Positions 33,747 through 43,000 of a stretch of DNA of 64,000 nt are shown here, piece after piece. A program made the translations under genes and the position numbers. This stretch comes from Pelosinus sp. UFO1. GTDB lineage: Bacteria > Bacillota > Negativicutes > DSM-13327. Where the stretch lies: assembly GCF_000725345.1 (NCBI RefSeq), contig NZ_CP008852.1, positions 4,973,001 through 5,037,000 of the forward strand. Direction: 5' to 3'. The notes beneath the pieces were generated by a model. It searched no databases and was not told the origin of the DNA. It worked only from the letters and a program-made list of their open reading frames with translations. Position 1 is the first letter of the stretch. Each line of letters opens with the position of its first letter.

Positions 33747-34448
33747 ATGGGAAGGAGAAGGTTAGGTTTTTTTGCCGGCATCTTTGGTGTAATGCTATCT
33801 GCTACGGTAATCATTCAGGGGATGGTAGCGCAGCAAAACGAAGTAATAAAAAAAGTGCCGACAACTCATAAAGTAGTGGCACTGACAATTGATGACGGCC
33901 CGCATTATAAAACTACGCCCCTCATGTTAGCCATTCTTAGAGAAAAAAAGGTGAAGCTCACCCTATTTATTCTCGGAGAAAATGCTGCTGCCCACCCTGA
34001 ACTTTTAGCGCAGGCAGTAGCGGATGGACATGAAATTGCTAACCATGCCTATAGTCATAAATCCTTAGCTAAGATGAGTAAGAGAGAGACCGAGGAAGAG
34101 CTGGATAAGGCAGAAAAAGCGATTACATTAGTGGCACCGAAGCCAACATTGTTTCGTCCTCCAGGGGGGGCTTATAATGACAATGTCCTAGCAGAAGCTA
34201 AGGAACGTGGTTATACTACCATCTTATGGTCTATTGATCCTGGTGATTGGCGCAGACCAAGTGTTTCGCAGGTCGTTGATAATGTCATGCAGCATGTGGA
34301 ACCTGGGAGTATAGTATTATTGCATGAGGGACAATATCCATTGCCTACACCAGAGGCGATCGGAATCATAATTGATAAGCTTCGTGAACAGGGTTATAGC
34401 ATTGTAACAGTGAGTGAGCTGCTGCAGTATTATGAAGTACGTAATTAG
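33747..34448 (+). CDS. NodB-type polysaccharide deacetylase
   Basis: ATG 33747 has GGGAGG eight bases upstream and gives 233 residues with an N-terminal anchor helix. Carbohydrate esterase 4 motifs are present: TIDDGPH (motif 1, catalytic Asp and metal Asp), HEIANHAYSH (motif 2, HxxxH), FRPPGGAYN (motif 3), WSIDPGDW (motif 4) and VLLHEG (motif 5). The full set suggests an active deacetylase of peptidoglycan or other N-acetylated glycan. The PdaA-type cortex enzyme is one option. It diverges from the carboxypeptidase gene, with about 128 bases between them. Confidence 0.9.
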   Translation: MGRRRLGFFAGIFGVMLSATVIIQGMVAQQNEVIKKVPTTHKVVALTIDDGPHYKTTPLMLAILREKKVKLTLFILGENAAAHPELLAQAVADGHEIANHAYSHKSLAKMSKRETEEELDKAEKAITLVAPKPTLFRPPGGAYNDNVLAEAKERGYTTILWSIDPGDWRRPSVSQVVDNVMQHVEPGSIVLLHEGQYPLPTPEAIGIIIDKLREQGYSIVTVSELLQYYEVRN

Positions 34449-34473
34449 GAGGTAGTTTGGAAAAAGTATTCTG

Positions 34474-34866
34474 CTACTCCGTCTTGTATGGCTTTAACTG
34501 TTGCCAATGAGATTGAATCAGTTGGTCATAGCGCATAATAGTAGCAGTACGCTCATTGCGTAAGCCTTGAATTGAGCTTAACACGTTAGGGTTAAAGGCA
34601 TATACTTTATGTTTAGGTACAGTAATCGGGTTAGAATATTCTTGGAGTTTCGTTGCTACTTTCATATTTACTTTTAATTGTTTGATGACAACCGCAGGTT
34701 CTAATAGATCTGAACCGTCATAACGATAAATGAGGCAGTTCGGATCTATGCGGTCAATCACATTTTTGTTTTCTCCTTCGAGATAAATGCTGGAATTGCA
34801 ATTGGGGCAATTTTTGACCTGTAAGGTCATCCAAGTATTACAGTTAGTACAAATCATTCCATCCAT
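34474..34866 (-). CDS. 130-residue zinc-ribbon protein of unknown function
   Basis: ATG 34866 has GGAGG nine bases upstream. The N-terminus holds a zinc ribbon: CTNC (about residues 5-8) and CPNC (about residues 19-22). The rest is a mixed domain (IDRIDPNCLIYRYDGSDLLE) that I do not recognise. There is no signal peptide. The gene converges with the polysaccharide deacetylase gene, leaving 25 bases, without an obvious terminator. It might be a small regulatory or scaffold protein. Confidence 0.65.
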   Translation of the reverse strand: MDGMICTNCNTWMTLQVKNCPNCNSSIYLEGENKNVIDRIDPNCLIYRYDGSDLLEPAVVIKQLKVNMKVATKLQEYSNPITVPKHKVYAFNPNVLSSIQGLRNERTATIMRYDQLIQSHWQQLKPYKTE

Positions 34867-35105
34867 GTAGTACACCTCCGATATTATATAAAACACACTA
34901 AAAATTTTCCATCAATGCACATATCATTTATGGTATTAAAAGCAGTACTTAGTGCGTTTTATATAGGTTACCCAATGAGTCAGTAAATATGAAGCATTAG
35001 TGTTAATTTTCTAGGTAAAAGGTTATCTTGTATTGACAGAGAAATAGGGACAAGTAGGGTTTGGTGTAGCGCTAAAAATAGTATTGATACAGAGGAGGTA
35101 TTGTA

Positions 35106-36071
35106 ATGTTTTGGAATCAACAAGTGGAAACGTTAGCTAAAAGTGATATGAAGGCTTGGCAACATTACAAAATAGCAAAGGTCATAGAGCGTGTTTATGA
35201 GAAAAGTATTTTATATAAAGAACGTTTTGACGAGTGTGGCGTGAAGCCAGAGGACGTTACAAAAGTAGATGAACTAGCTAGGATTCCTGTAACGACTTTT
35301 CAGGATATTGCTAATAACTATCCTTATGGATTATTAACTATGCCTGTCAGCGGGGTTTCCTATATTCATAAAAACCAAGAGGGGCCCCTTGCAAATAAGG
35401 CAATAAGCTATACAAAAAACGATATGAATATGTGGGCGGAGCTTATATCACGTTTGCTGGTTGCTGGGGGAGTAAATATGACCTCTATTTTTCAGATTCT
35501 TAGTAAAACAGGTGAATGCAATAATCATTATAGTATGCAGTATGGAGTACAGCAAACTGGTGCAACTTGGGTAACGGATGCTAGTAATATAGGACAGCAG
35601 ATTCAAGAAATGCAAGACTTCGGTGTTACTGCTGTATACTCGAAAGCTTCTCATTTAATGGACGTAGCACATGAGGCAAAAAAGGCCCAGGTCAACTTAG
35701 CAGAATTGCCATTGCAAGTTATTTTTTGCGATAGCCAGTCGATAACTCCACTCCAAGGACAGGAAATACAGGAAAATTATGGAATGAAACCGGTAGAGAT
35801 TTATGGATTGCAGGATCTTTGGGGGATGGCTATTGCAGGAGAATGTCATTGCCAAGAGGGGTTACATATTCAGGAAGATTGCTTTTATGCAGAAGTTGTA
35901 CATCCAATAAGTGGACAATCCTTATATATGGGAGAAGTTGGGGAGTTAGTTTTAACGAGTCTTACCTTAGAGGCGATGCCGTTAATTCGTTACTCCACCG
36001 GCATTCTTTGTTCTCTGGATGATAATCCATGTGCTTGTGGTCGGACGCTAGTACGTATGAAGAAAAAATAA
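35106..36071 (+). CDS. degenerate, truncated phenylacetate-CoA-ligase-like protein
   Basis: The 321-residue protein aligns by eye with PaaK-type adenylate-forming enzymes. It shows VIERVYEKSILYKERFDE, then ISYTKNDMNMWAELISR and the C-terminal PCACGRTLVRM. Key catalytic features are lost. The Ser/Thr/Gly-rich P-loop expected after YIH is replaced by KNQEGPLANK, and the RTGD-type hinge motif reads YSTGI. The protein ends where the mobile C-terminal domain (about 100 residues) should begin. It is probably non-catalytic, either decaying or a binding protein. The ATG has a GAGGAGG site. A hotdog thioesterase lies 112 bases downstream. Confidence 0.75.
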   Translation: MFWNQQVETLAKSDMKAWQHYKIAKVIERVYEKSILYKERFDECGVKPEDVTKVDELARIPVTTFQDIANNYPYGLLTMPVSGVSYIHKNQEGPLANKAISYTKNDMNMWAELISRLLVAGGVNMTSIFQILSKTGECNNHYSMQYGVQQTGATWVTDASNIGQQIQEMQDFGVTAVYSKASHLMDVAHEAKKAQVNLAELPLQVIFCDSQSITPLQGQEIQENYGMKPVEIYGLQDLWGMAIAGECHCQEGLHIQEDCFYAEVVHPISGQSLYMGEVGELVLTSLTLEAMPLIRYSTGILCSLDDNPCACGRTLVRMKKK

Positions 36072-36183
36072 ATTTGGTGGCAGGAAAAATAAAAATGTAT
36101 GCAGAATACAGTATATAATCTGAACGAATTTGAAAATTGCGACAATTTGCAAGGGGAAATCTTCAGGATTAGGAGCAACTATT

Positions 36184-36609
36184 ATGGAATTGAAAAAGTT
36201 TATTACGCATCACTTAGTAAAAGGGAAAGATCTAAATCACCACGGTACCCTATTTGCAGGACGAGGGGCAGAGTGGTTTGTAGAAGCTGGTTTTGTCGCT
36301 GCGTCAGCAATGACTGCTCCTGAGAACACTGTCTGTTTAAATATTCATGGTTTAGTTTTTACTCGCCCGGTGCCAAAGGGCAGTATCGTTCGTTATGAGA
36401 GTAAAGTAGCTTATGCCGGAAGGTCTAGTATGGTGGTGTATGTAAAAGTGCTAATGGCAAAAGATGATGATTTTGTCTTAGATGGTTTTATGACATTTAT
36501 TCATGTAGATGAAAATGGAAAATCTACTCCTCATAATCTGGTTGTTAATCCTACAGAAATAGAAGACATTGCTTTACACCAAAGAGCCAAGGATCTGCTA
36601 AAAAAATAA
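36184..36609 (+). CDS. hotdog-fold acyl-CoA thioesterase
   Basis: ATG 36184 has AGGAG eight bases upstream and gives 141 residues. The family pattern is DLNHHGTLFAGRGAEWFVEA with the catalytic acid position (Asp/Glu) in the helix, then VRYESKVAYAGRSSMVVYVK. Such YciA/BFIT-like thioesterases hydrolyse acyl-CoA. The chain-length preference is not predictable. It is close behind the degenerate CoA-ligase-like gene and ends at a strong terminator, so the two may be one operon dealing with acyl-CoA. Confidence 0.8.
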   Translation: MELKKFITHHLVKGKDLNHHGTLFAGRGAEWFVEAGFVAASAMTAPENTVCLNIHGLVFTRPVPKGSIVRYESKVAYAGRSSMVVYVKVLMAKDDDFVLDGFMTFIHVDENGKSTPHNLVVNPTEIEDIALHQRAKDLLKK

Positions 36610-36624
36610 TCTATGGAAGAGAAG

Positions 36625-36663
36625 AAAAGGGTTCTGAGATACTTATCTCAGAACCCTTTTTTA
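36625..36663. terminator. bidirectional terminator
   Basis: AAAAGGGTTCTGAGAT (36625-36640) pairs perfectly with ATCTCAGAACCCTTTT (36645-36660). It serves the thioesterase and the converging small gene. Confidence 0.9.
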
Positions 36664-36677
36664 TTATTAAAATCTTT

Positions 36678-36995
36678 TTAATAATAGTCGCCACTATCGC
36701 GATAGCTTTTTACGATATCGATCAGGTGGTTGCTGTCTGTATTTTTGCCTAAGAGTTCAAAGAAGTGATGAGAATCTTCGAAACTCACACTCCAGGAGAA
36801 GGCCCCGTCAGCAGAATAATAGGCGAAGATGATTTCTTGCTCTAAGTCTTCTGGCATTGTTCCATCGCCATCGGTAACTAAGGCGTAATCACCATTATTT
36901 AATGTTTCATAAAGAAGAGCAGTGCAGCCATCTTCAATCTCTGTTTCATAAAAGCCAAAGGGTTCATAAAAATCTACTATTGTCTTGTCGTCCAT
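36678..36995 (-). CDS. 105-residue acidic protein of unknown function
   Basis: ATG 36995 has AAAGGATGA upstream on the minus strand. The protein is strongly acidic, with many Asp/Glu and aromatic residues (FYEPFGFYETEIED, FAYYSADGAFSWSVSF). It is cytoplasmic and has no recognised domain. The pattern of alternating aromatic and acidic positions suggests a small alpha/beta domain. It is monocistronic, ending at the shared terminator. Confidence 0.6.
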   Translation of the reverse strand: MDDKTIVDFYEPFGFYETEIEDGCTALLYETLNNGDYALVTDGDGTMPEDLEQEIIFAYYSADGAFSWSVSFEDSHHFFELLGKNTDSNHLIDIVKSYRDSGDYY

Positions 36996-37148
36996 TTTGT
37001 TATCATCCTTTATTGTTAGTTGTAATAGTATAACCAACTGCTCTGGTTGGTATCTATTTTTTATCTTAATTTAGTACTGGTAATTTGACAAGAAAAATTT
37101 TGGAGATAATAGGAGGGAAATATGGTAAAATTCTGTAAGGAATTATAA

Positions 37149-37607
37149 ATGACAAAGGATGATGGGATGAAAATTTTAGTAGATGCCGATGCTTGTCCCA
37201 AGAATGCTCTACAGATATGTATGGAACTGGGACGTAGGTATTCTGTACCTGTGTGGACAGTAGCCAGCTTTAATCATAATATTGTGTCAGACCATCATGT
37301 GGTGGTAGGAGATGCTTCTCAAGAAGCGGATATTAAAGTACTTAATTTGACGGAGGCGAAAGATATCATCGTCACCCAGGATTGGGGATTAGCGGCAATG
37401 GTATTAGGGAAAAAGGCTAGTTGTCTTAGTCCTGTTGGGCGGGTGTTTACTAATGAAAATATTGAATTTTTGTTAGAGGAACGTGAGGTAAAAGCCAAGT
37501 TACGGCGTAGCGGTGGCCGCACCAAAGGACCGAATAAGAGAACAACGCAAGAGGATAGTCGATTTTATAGTTGTTTGGAAGAAATGTTGGCAGCCGCAAT
37601 CGTCTAG
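37149..37607 (+). CDS. YaiI/YqxD family protein (DUF188)
   Basis: This 152-residue protein has the family hallmarks [12 protein letters not shown] at the N-terminus, [15 protein letters not shown], and [10 protein letters not shown] near the C-terminus. DUF188 is a PIN-like fold with conserved Asp residues. A nuclease activity is suspected in the literature for PIN-like folds but not established for this family. ATG 37149 and ATG 37167 both have AAGGA at 7-8 bases; the second matches the usual family N-terminus. Confidence 0.88.
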   Translation: MTKDDGMKILVDADACPKNALQICMELGRRYSVPVWTVASFNHNIVSDHHVVVGDASQEADIKVLNLTEAKDIIVTQDWGLAAMVLGKKASCLSPVGRVFTNENIEFLLEEREVKAKLRRSGGRTKGPNKRTTQEDSRFYSCLEEMLAAAIV

Positions 37608-37691
37608 ATAAGGGTAATATAAGGATTAGTATTCAGTTCGTTTAATAAAAATTGGACGATGTTGTGATATGCTAAGATCGAGGTGTAAAGA

Positions 37692-38336
37692 ATGTTGGAC
37701 TTTTATGTAACCGTTAACGGCTATGGTGATGCAGAAATTGAGATTCAAAAATCTCGATTTATATCCTATGTAAAACGGGTAGAGACAGAAGCGGCTGCCA
37801 CCGCTTTTATTGAAGAAATAAAGAAGAAGCATTGGAACGCGACTCATAATTGTTCTGCTTACGTGGTAGGAGAGAATGATCAATACCAAAAAGCGGATGA
37901 CGATGGTGAGCCATCAGGTACAGCAGGTAAGCCTATTTTGGAGATTATCAAAAAAAACCAGCTTAAGGATACGGTGATCGTAGTAACCCGTTATTTTGGT
38001 GGTATTAAACTTGGGGCTGGAGGTTTAATTCGTGCTTATGGCAAAAGTGCTAGTGCTGGTCTTAAGGCGGTTGGTACCACAGAACGGCAGAATCACACTT
38101 GTATAGAGGTAACCATTGATTATACCTTTATAGGGATGTTAGAAAACCAGCTTAGAATGCAAGGATATCGAATTGAAGACAAACAGTTTACCGATAAAAT
38201 AACCTTGATCGTGTTAGAGAAGGTAGGGCAAGAGGAAATATTGGAGAAAAAGATTATGGATTGGACAGCTGGACAAGCAATCTTGAATCGCGGGGGGCAA
38301 ATGTATGTAGATACTCCTATTTCTTTTCAGGAATAA
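37692..38336 (+). CDS. YigZ/IMPACT family protein
   Basis: The 214-residue protein has an N-terminal IMPACT domain with EIQKSRFISYVKRVETEA, DDDGEPSGTAGKPIL (about residues 73-87) and TRYFGGIKLGAGGLIRAYGK. A C-terminal DUF1949 domain starts near residue 140. The family is widely conserved and may bind the ribosome or translation factors, by analogy with eukaryotic IMPACT. The role in bacteria is unclear. The ATG has GAGGTG upstream. The 101-bp repeat element begins five bases after its stop codon. Confidence 0.92.
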   Translation: MLDFYVTVNGYGDAEIEIQKSRFISYVKRVETEAAATAFIEEIKKKHWNATHNCSAYVVGENDQYQKADDDGEPSGTAGKPILEIIKKNQLKDTVIVVTRYFGGIKLGAGGLIRAYGKSASAGLKAVGTTERQNHTCIEVTIDYTFIGMLENQLRMQGYRIEDKQFTDKITLIVLEKVGQEEILEKKIMDWTAGQAILNRGGQMYVDTPISFQE

Positions 38337-38341
38337 TTCGG

Positions 38342-38879
38342 TTTATCCGATGACTAAACCGCTCTAAGACTCCCATCTTCATCTCGTTAACAGCCTGTAA
38401 TATCCTGCCCTCTGGTCCGGATAACAGTCTGTAAACTCGAAGTAAGTTCGCTCTAAGGATTTTCGAATCCAAGGCTCACTTATCTCGTTAACAGCCTGTA
38501 ATATCCTGCCCTCTGGTCCGGATAACAGTCTGTAAACTCGAAGTAAGTTCGCTCTAAGGATTTTCGAATCCAAGGCTCACTTATCTCGTTAACAGCCTGT
38601 AATATTCTGCCCTCTGGTTAGGATAACAGTCTGTAAACTCGAAGTAAGTTCGCTCTAAGGATTTTCGAATCCAAGGCTCACTTATCTCGTTAACAGCCTG
38701 TAATATCCTGCCCTCTGGTTAGGATAACAGTCTGTAAAACTCGAAGTAAGTTCGTTCTAAGGATTTTCGAATCCAAGGCTCACTTATATAAGTGGGAGTT
38801 AAGAGCGGCTAAGTCCCTGGATAAGAAGGGCTAAGATTCAGATGGAGTTAAAACTCCATCTGAATCAAGTCTTCTTTAT
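38342..38879 (+). repeat. 538-bp palindromic element with four internal 101-bp repeats, long form
   Basis: It opens with TTTATCCGATGACTAA and closes with AAGTCTTCTTTAT, the same ends as the 132-bp element at 4740-4871 on the opposite strand. The left arm CCGCTCTAAGACTCCCA and right arm GTGGGAGTTAAGAGCGG would base-pair across the array. A perfect hairpin GATTCAGATGGAGTT/AACTCCATCTGAATC sits at the right end. No ORF is credible; a 64-codon minus-strand frame merely reads the repeats. The element fills the gap between the yigZ-like gene and sbcD. Confidence 0.85.
38383..38787 (+). repeat. tandem array, four units of 101 bp
   Basis: Units start at 38383, 38484, 38585 and 38686 (CTCGTTAACAGCCTGTAATA at each, one base changed in unit 3), giving a period of exactly 101. 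The last unit is 102 bp because of one extra A. Units 1 and 2 look identical; units 3 and 4 share GGTTAGG where 1 and 2 have GGTCCGG. Each unit contains imperfect dyads, including GGATT-TTCG-AATCC. There are no unique spacers, so it is not a CRISPR array. Confidence 0.95.
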
Positions 38880-38924
38880 CTTTGCAATGACAAGATAAAA
38901 AATAGCTGAAGGAGGATTGGGGTT

Positions 38925-40079
38925 GTGCGCTTTTTACATACTTCGGATTGGCACTTAGGCCGGCTGTTTCATGGGATTCATCTAACGGAAGATCAAGCTT
39001 ATATTTTGGAGCAGTTTAAGGACTTGGTGCGAGAAACAAAACCCGATGCTATTTTAATAGCTGGCGATATTTACGATCGGGCAGTTCCGCCAATTGAAGC
39101 GGTGGAGTTATTAAATGAGGTTCTAACCCAAGTTTTATTAGATTATAAGGTCCCGATTATTATGATAGCTGGAAACCACGACAGTGCAGAACGTTTAGGC
39201 TTTGGCAGCCGTTTATTGGCAGGTCAAGGTTTATATGTGGTAGGGTCTTTAGCAAAGGAAATTAAACCAATTACTTTGTATGACAAGTTTGGTCCTGTTT
39301 GTTTTGCGCCACTTACTTATGGAGAACCGGCATTAGTTAGGGAACGTCTTGCTTGCCCAGACATTAGCACCCATGAACAAGGGATGGAAGCTATGGTACA
39401 GCAAGTGAGAATGAAAATTCCTCAAGGCTGCCGTTCGGTGGCAGTAGCTCATGCTTTTATTGCAGGTAGTTTGGAGAGTGAATCAGAGCGTCCTTTATCT
39501 GTAGGTGGCAGCAGTATGGTCAGTCCGAGAGTATTTGAATCCTTTTCCTATACCGCTTTAGGACATTTGCATAACTCTCAACAGGCAGGAAGTCCTAGCA
39601 TTCGCTATAGTGGTTCGCTTTTAAAATATTCTTTTGCCGAAGCTTCTCAGCAGAAGGGTATTCAGATCGTAGAGATAAACCAAGAGGGTGAAGTTAAAAT
39701 AGAACAAATACCTTTATCCCCTCGCCATGATGTACGCCTGATAAAAGGATACTTTAAAGAAATAGTAGAGGGGCTACAAGATTCAGCTGATAGAGAGGAT
39801 TATATCTCAGTTACCTTGCTAGATACAGAACCAATTCTAGATGCAATGGGAAGGCTGCGTCAGGTTTATCCAAACGTACTGCAGATTGAATACCCTCGAT
39901 TTTCTAAAAGTGGTGTGCTGGCTGGACTAGGGGCAGACCATCGAAAACTTAGTGAAAAGGAATTATTCGCCTCTTTCTTCTCCCAAATGACTGGAGAGTC
40001 GATGACAGTGGAGCAGGAGGCCCAATTAGTAACGGTACTTGAGGAGTTATATCGGCAGGAAAGAGAGGCCGGTTTATGA
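38925..40079 (+). CDS. sbcD: SbcD nuclease subunit
   Basis: The 384-residue Mre11-type metallophosphoesterase starts at GTG with AAGGAGG nine bases upstream. Motifs in order are HTSDWHLGR (residues 5-13), AGDIYDRA, GNHDSAERL and ALGHLHN, giving a complete dimanganese site. With SbcC it forms the ATP-dependent nuclease that cleaves DNA hairpins and blocked ends. It overlaps sbcC by four bases (ATGA). It is notable that a long DNA palindrome lies just upstream, since SbcCD attacks such structures. Confidence 0.95.
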   Translation: MRFLHTSDWHLGRLFHGIHLTEDQAYILEQFKDLVRETKPDAILIAGDIYDRAVPPIEAVELLNEVLTQVLLDYKVPIIMIAGNHDSAERLGFGSRLLAGQGLYVVGSLAKEIKPITLYDKFGPVCFAPLTYGEPALVRERLACPDISTHEQGMEAMVQQVRMKIPQGCRSVAVAHAFIAGSLESESERPLSVGGSSMVSPRVFESFSYTALGHLHNSQQAGSPSIRYSGSLLKYSFAEASQQKGIQIVEINQEGEVKIEQIPLSPRHDVRLIKGYFKEIVEGLQDSADREDYISVTLLDTEPILDAMGRLRQVYPNVLQIEYPRFSKSGVLAGLGADHRKLSEKELFASFFSQMTGESMTVEQEAQLVTVLEELYRQEREAGL

Positions 40080-43000
40080 AACCGCTATGTTTAACGATGA
40101 CAGCCTTTGGTCCCTATGCAGGGCTGCAAAAACTTGACTTTAGGGAATTGCAAGACCGAAATTTTTTCCTGATTCATGGTCCAACCGGATCGGGGAAAAC
40201 TACAATTTTAGATGGCATGTGTTTTGCTCTCTATGGTGATGCCAGTGGTGTAGAGCGAGATGGGAAATCCATGCGCAGTGATCATGCAGAAGAGCTTGTT
40301 ATTACAGAGGTAGTCTTTGAGTTTGCGATTGGAGAGGCACGCTACCAAGTAAAACGTATTCCAGAGCAAGAACGCCCCAAGAAAAGGGGTGAAGGAAAAA
40401 TGACCATGCCACCTACGGCCGAGCTATGGAGCATTCCCCTGTCAGGCCAGCCTGCACTCTTGGCATCAAAATGGTTGGATGTTACTAAGCAAATCGAAGT
40501 GGTATTGGGATTCAAAAGCAGTCAATTTAGGCAAGTGGTATTATTACCACAAGGTGAATTTCGAAAATTACTGACTGCCAACTCAAGTGAACGGCAAGAA
40601 ATTATGCAAGCCTTGTTTAAGACTGATTTATATCGGACGATAGAGGATAAGTTAAAGGAAAATGCCCAGCAATTGAAGATAGCTAATGAAGAATTAACAA
40701 AACAGCACCAGTGGATCTTGCAGGAAGCAGGTGCTGCAGATGTAACTGAACTTTTGGATAGTCTTAAAGAAAATCAAAAAGAAGCAGTGCTTTTGCTTCT
40801 GGAGATAAAAAAGGCAAATGAACAACTACAACAGGCCCAGCAGGCAGTTAGCCAAGGCCGGGTTATACAAGATAAAATCAAAGAAAAAGAAAAAGCACTA
40901 CAAACGCTAGCCGAACTTACAGATCAAAAAAAGTTCATAGAAGAGGAAAGAGTGAATTTTGTTCGTGCAACTGCAGCTGCAACTCTGGGAGATTTAGAAA
41001 AAAACTTATTACAGTGTGCTCAAGATGTAATGGAATTAGAAGAGAAAAGCAAAACATATTTGCTGCAGTTAGAAGCAGATATAAAAAAAGAAAATGAGGC
41101 TCAACAAATATTTGAGACTGAAGCTAAGAAAGAAGTAGAACGAAACAACATTGCCCGCGAAATTCTAAGTTTGCAACAATTAGAAGGAAAAGTAGTGCTT
41201 CTGGAAGAGGCTTTGAAAGAATTGGCGAAAAATCACAAGGAGCTTACTAAAGTAGAGGGGAAGAAACAAGAAGTAATGCTAAGGTGTACTCAGGTGCAGC
41301 AGAAGAGGGATCAATTGTGCGTTGAACAAGAGCAATATCAGGTATTGGCCCTGCAGGTTGGTAATAGAGAGGCTCAGTGGCAGGAAGCAGAGCGCTTGCT
41401 AATAAAACGTAAATCATTAGATGAAGCCTGCCAAACTTTTGCCAACTTGGATCTGCAGGTAACTGCCTCCATAAATCAATTGGCTGGATTAGATGAAGAA
41501 TATGAAAATGCTAAAACATCATTGTTCCAGCTGCAGGATAATTGGGTTAAGGGACAAGCGGCCTTAATGGCGAGTCATTTAGTAACAGGTGCTAGCTGTC
41601 CTGTATGTGGTGCAACCAATCATCCGAGGCTTGCGCATTCCGTAGAAGACATGCCTGATGAAAAGCAGATCAAAAATGCGCAAGCACAGTTAGAACTTCT
41701 AGAAAAGAGACGGGAGAAATTCCGTAGTGAGCGTAGTTCTCTGCAAACGGAAAAGAATACTTGGGAACTTCGAATAAAAGATTTGAAGTCTGATCTAAAA
41801 GAGCACGCTGAACTTTCCGTGGCAAAGCTTGACGAAGCTACAAAAGGGTTAAGGGAACAATATGAACAAGCGGTGACCGGTGAGAAGAAATCCAAGGAAC
41901 TAGCCAAAGAATTAGAAGCAATGGTAAATGAGCACAGTAAAATAAATGAGACATTAGAGCAGGTAGAGGAAGAATGGCGACAGGCTGACACTCTTTTAAA
42001 AGCAGCGGAGACGGTTGTGGCAGAGAGGCGTTTGGCGGTACCACAAGAACTTCAGGACAAAGAAAAACTGGCAAGTATGTTAAAAGATACAGAACGGAAG
42101 TGCCAAGAATATAAGATGGCCTGGGAACAAGCACAACGGAATTTACAACAAGCCCAAGCACTTGTTATTAAAGATCAGACTATATTAGAAAATATGAAGA
42201 GCCGCTTGTTAGAATATAAAGAACGATATGAGAAAGAAAAATCACAATTTATGGTACGGCTAGGTGAAGCTGGTTTCCTAGATCAAGAAGATTATGAACA
42301 AGCTAAGAAGCCACAAGAAGGAATGCAGAGATTAAAAGAAAAGATTGCTGCTTTTGATCTAGAATTCAGTACAGCATCTATGAGAGTTGAGCAGACTACC
42401 CAAGCTGCAAAAGATTTAGTAGTGCCGGATTTGATGCAGCTAGAAGGGGTGGTCGCTCAGGGGCAGGAAATGTATAATGAAGTATTTGCCGCCCATACTA
42501 ATCTTGAGGCGCAAATTAAGCGGCAACAAGCTTGGATAAAAAGGATAGACCAGCTCGATGAAAAGGCGGACACGGTAAAAGCTGAGTATGCAGTGGTAGG
42601 GCGCCTTGCTGAGGTAGCCAATGGTGGTAATGAGCATAAATTAACGCTCCAGCGTTTTGTACTCGGAACCTTGTTAGATAATGTGATTGTAGCAGCGAAT
42701 GAACGACTCAAAATGATGAGCCGAAATCGATATTATTTGCAGCGGACCATGGATCGCGCAAGAAAAAATGCAGCAGGTGGCCTAGATTTAGAAGTCTTTG
42801 ATAACTATACAGGTATTGCTAGAGGTGTAGGGACCTTATCTGGTGGTGAGACATTTTTGGCCTCCTTGTCATTAGCCTTGGGACTCGCTGATGTTGTTCA
42901 ATCCTATTCAGGTGGGATACATTTAGATACGATTTTGGTAGACGAAGGCTTTGGCACCTTGGACCCTGAATCTTTAGATTTTGCCATTAAAGCATTAGTC

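Noticed and set aside
38379-38573. 64-codon minus-strand ORF within the repeat array
   Set aside because: It only reads through the 101-bp tandem units, has no ribosome site, and repeats itself with the DNA period.
38741-38780. tRNA fragment in the 101-bp repeat (TTCGAATCC)
   Set aside because: Only a T-loop-like string is present; there is no acceptor stem, anticodon arm or CCA-compatible end.
38383-38787. CRISPR array
   Set aside because: The repeats are 101 bp, directly contiguous and without unique spacers; no cas genes are nearby.
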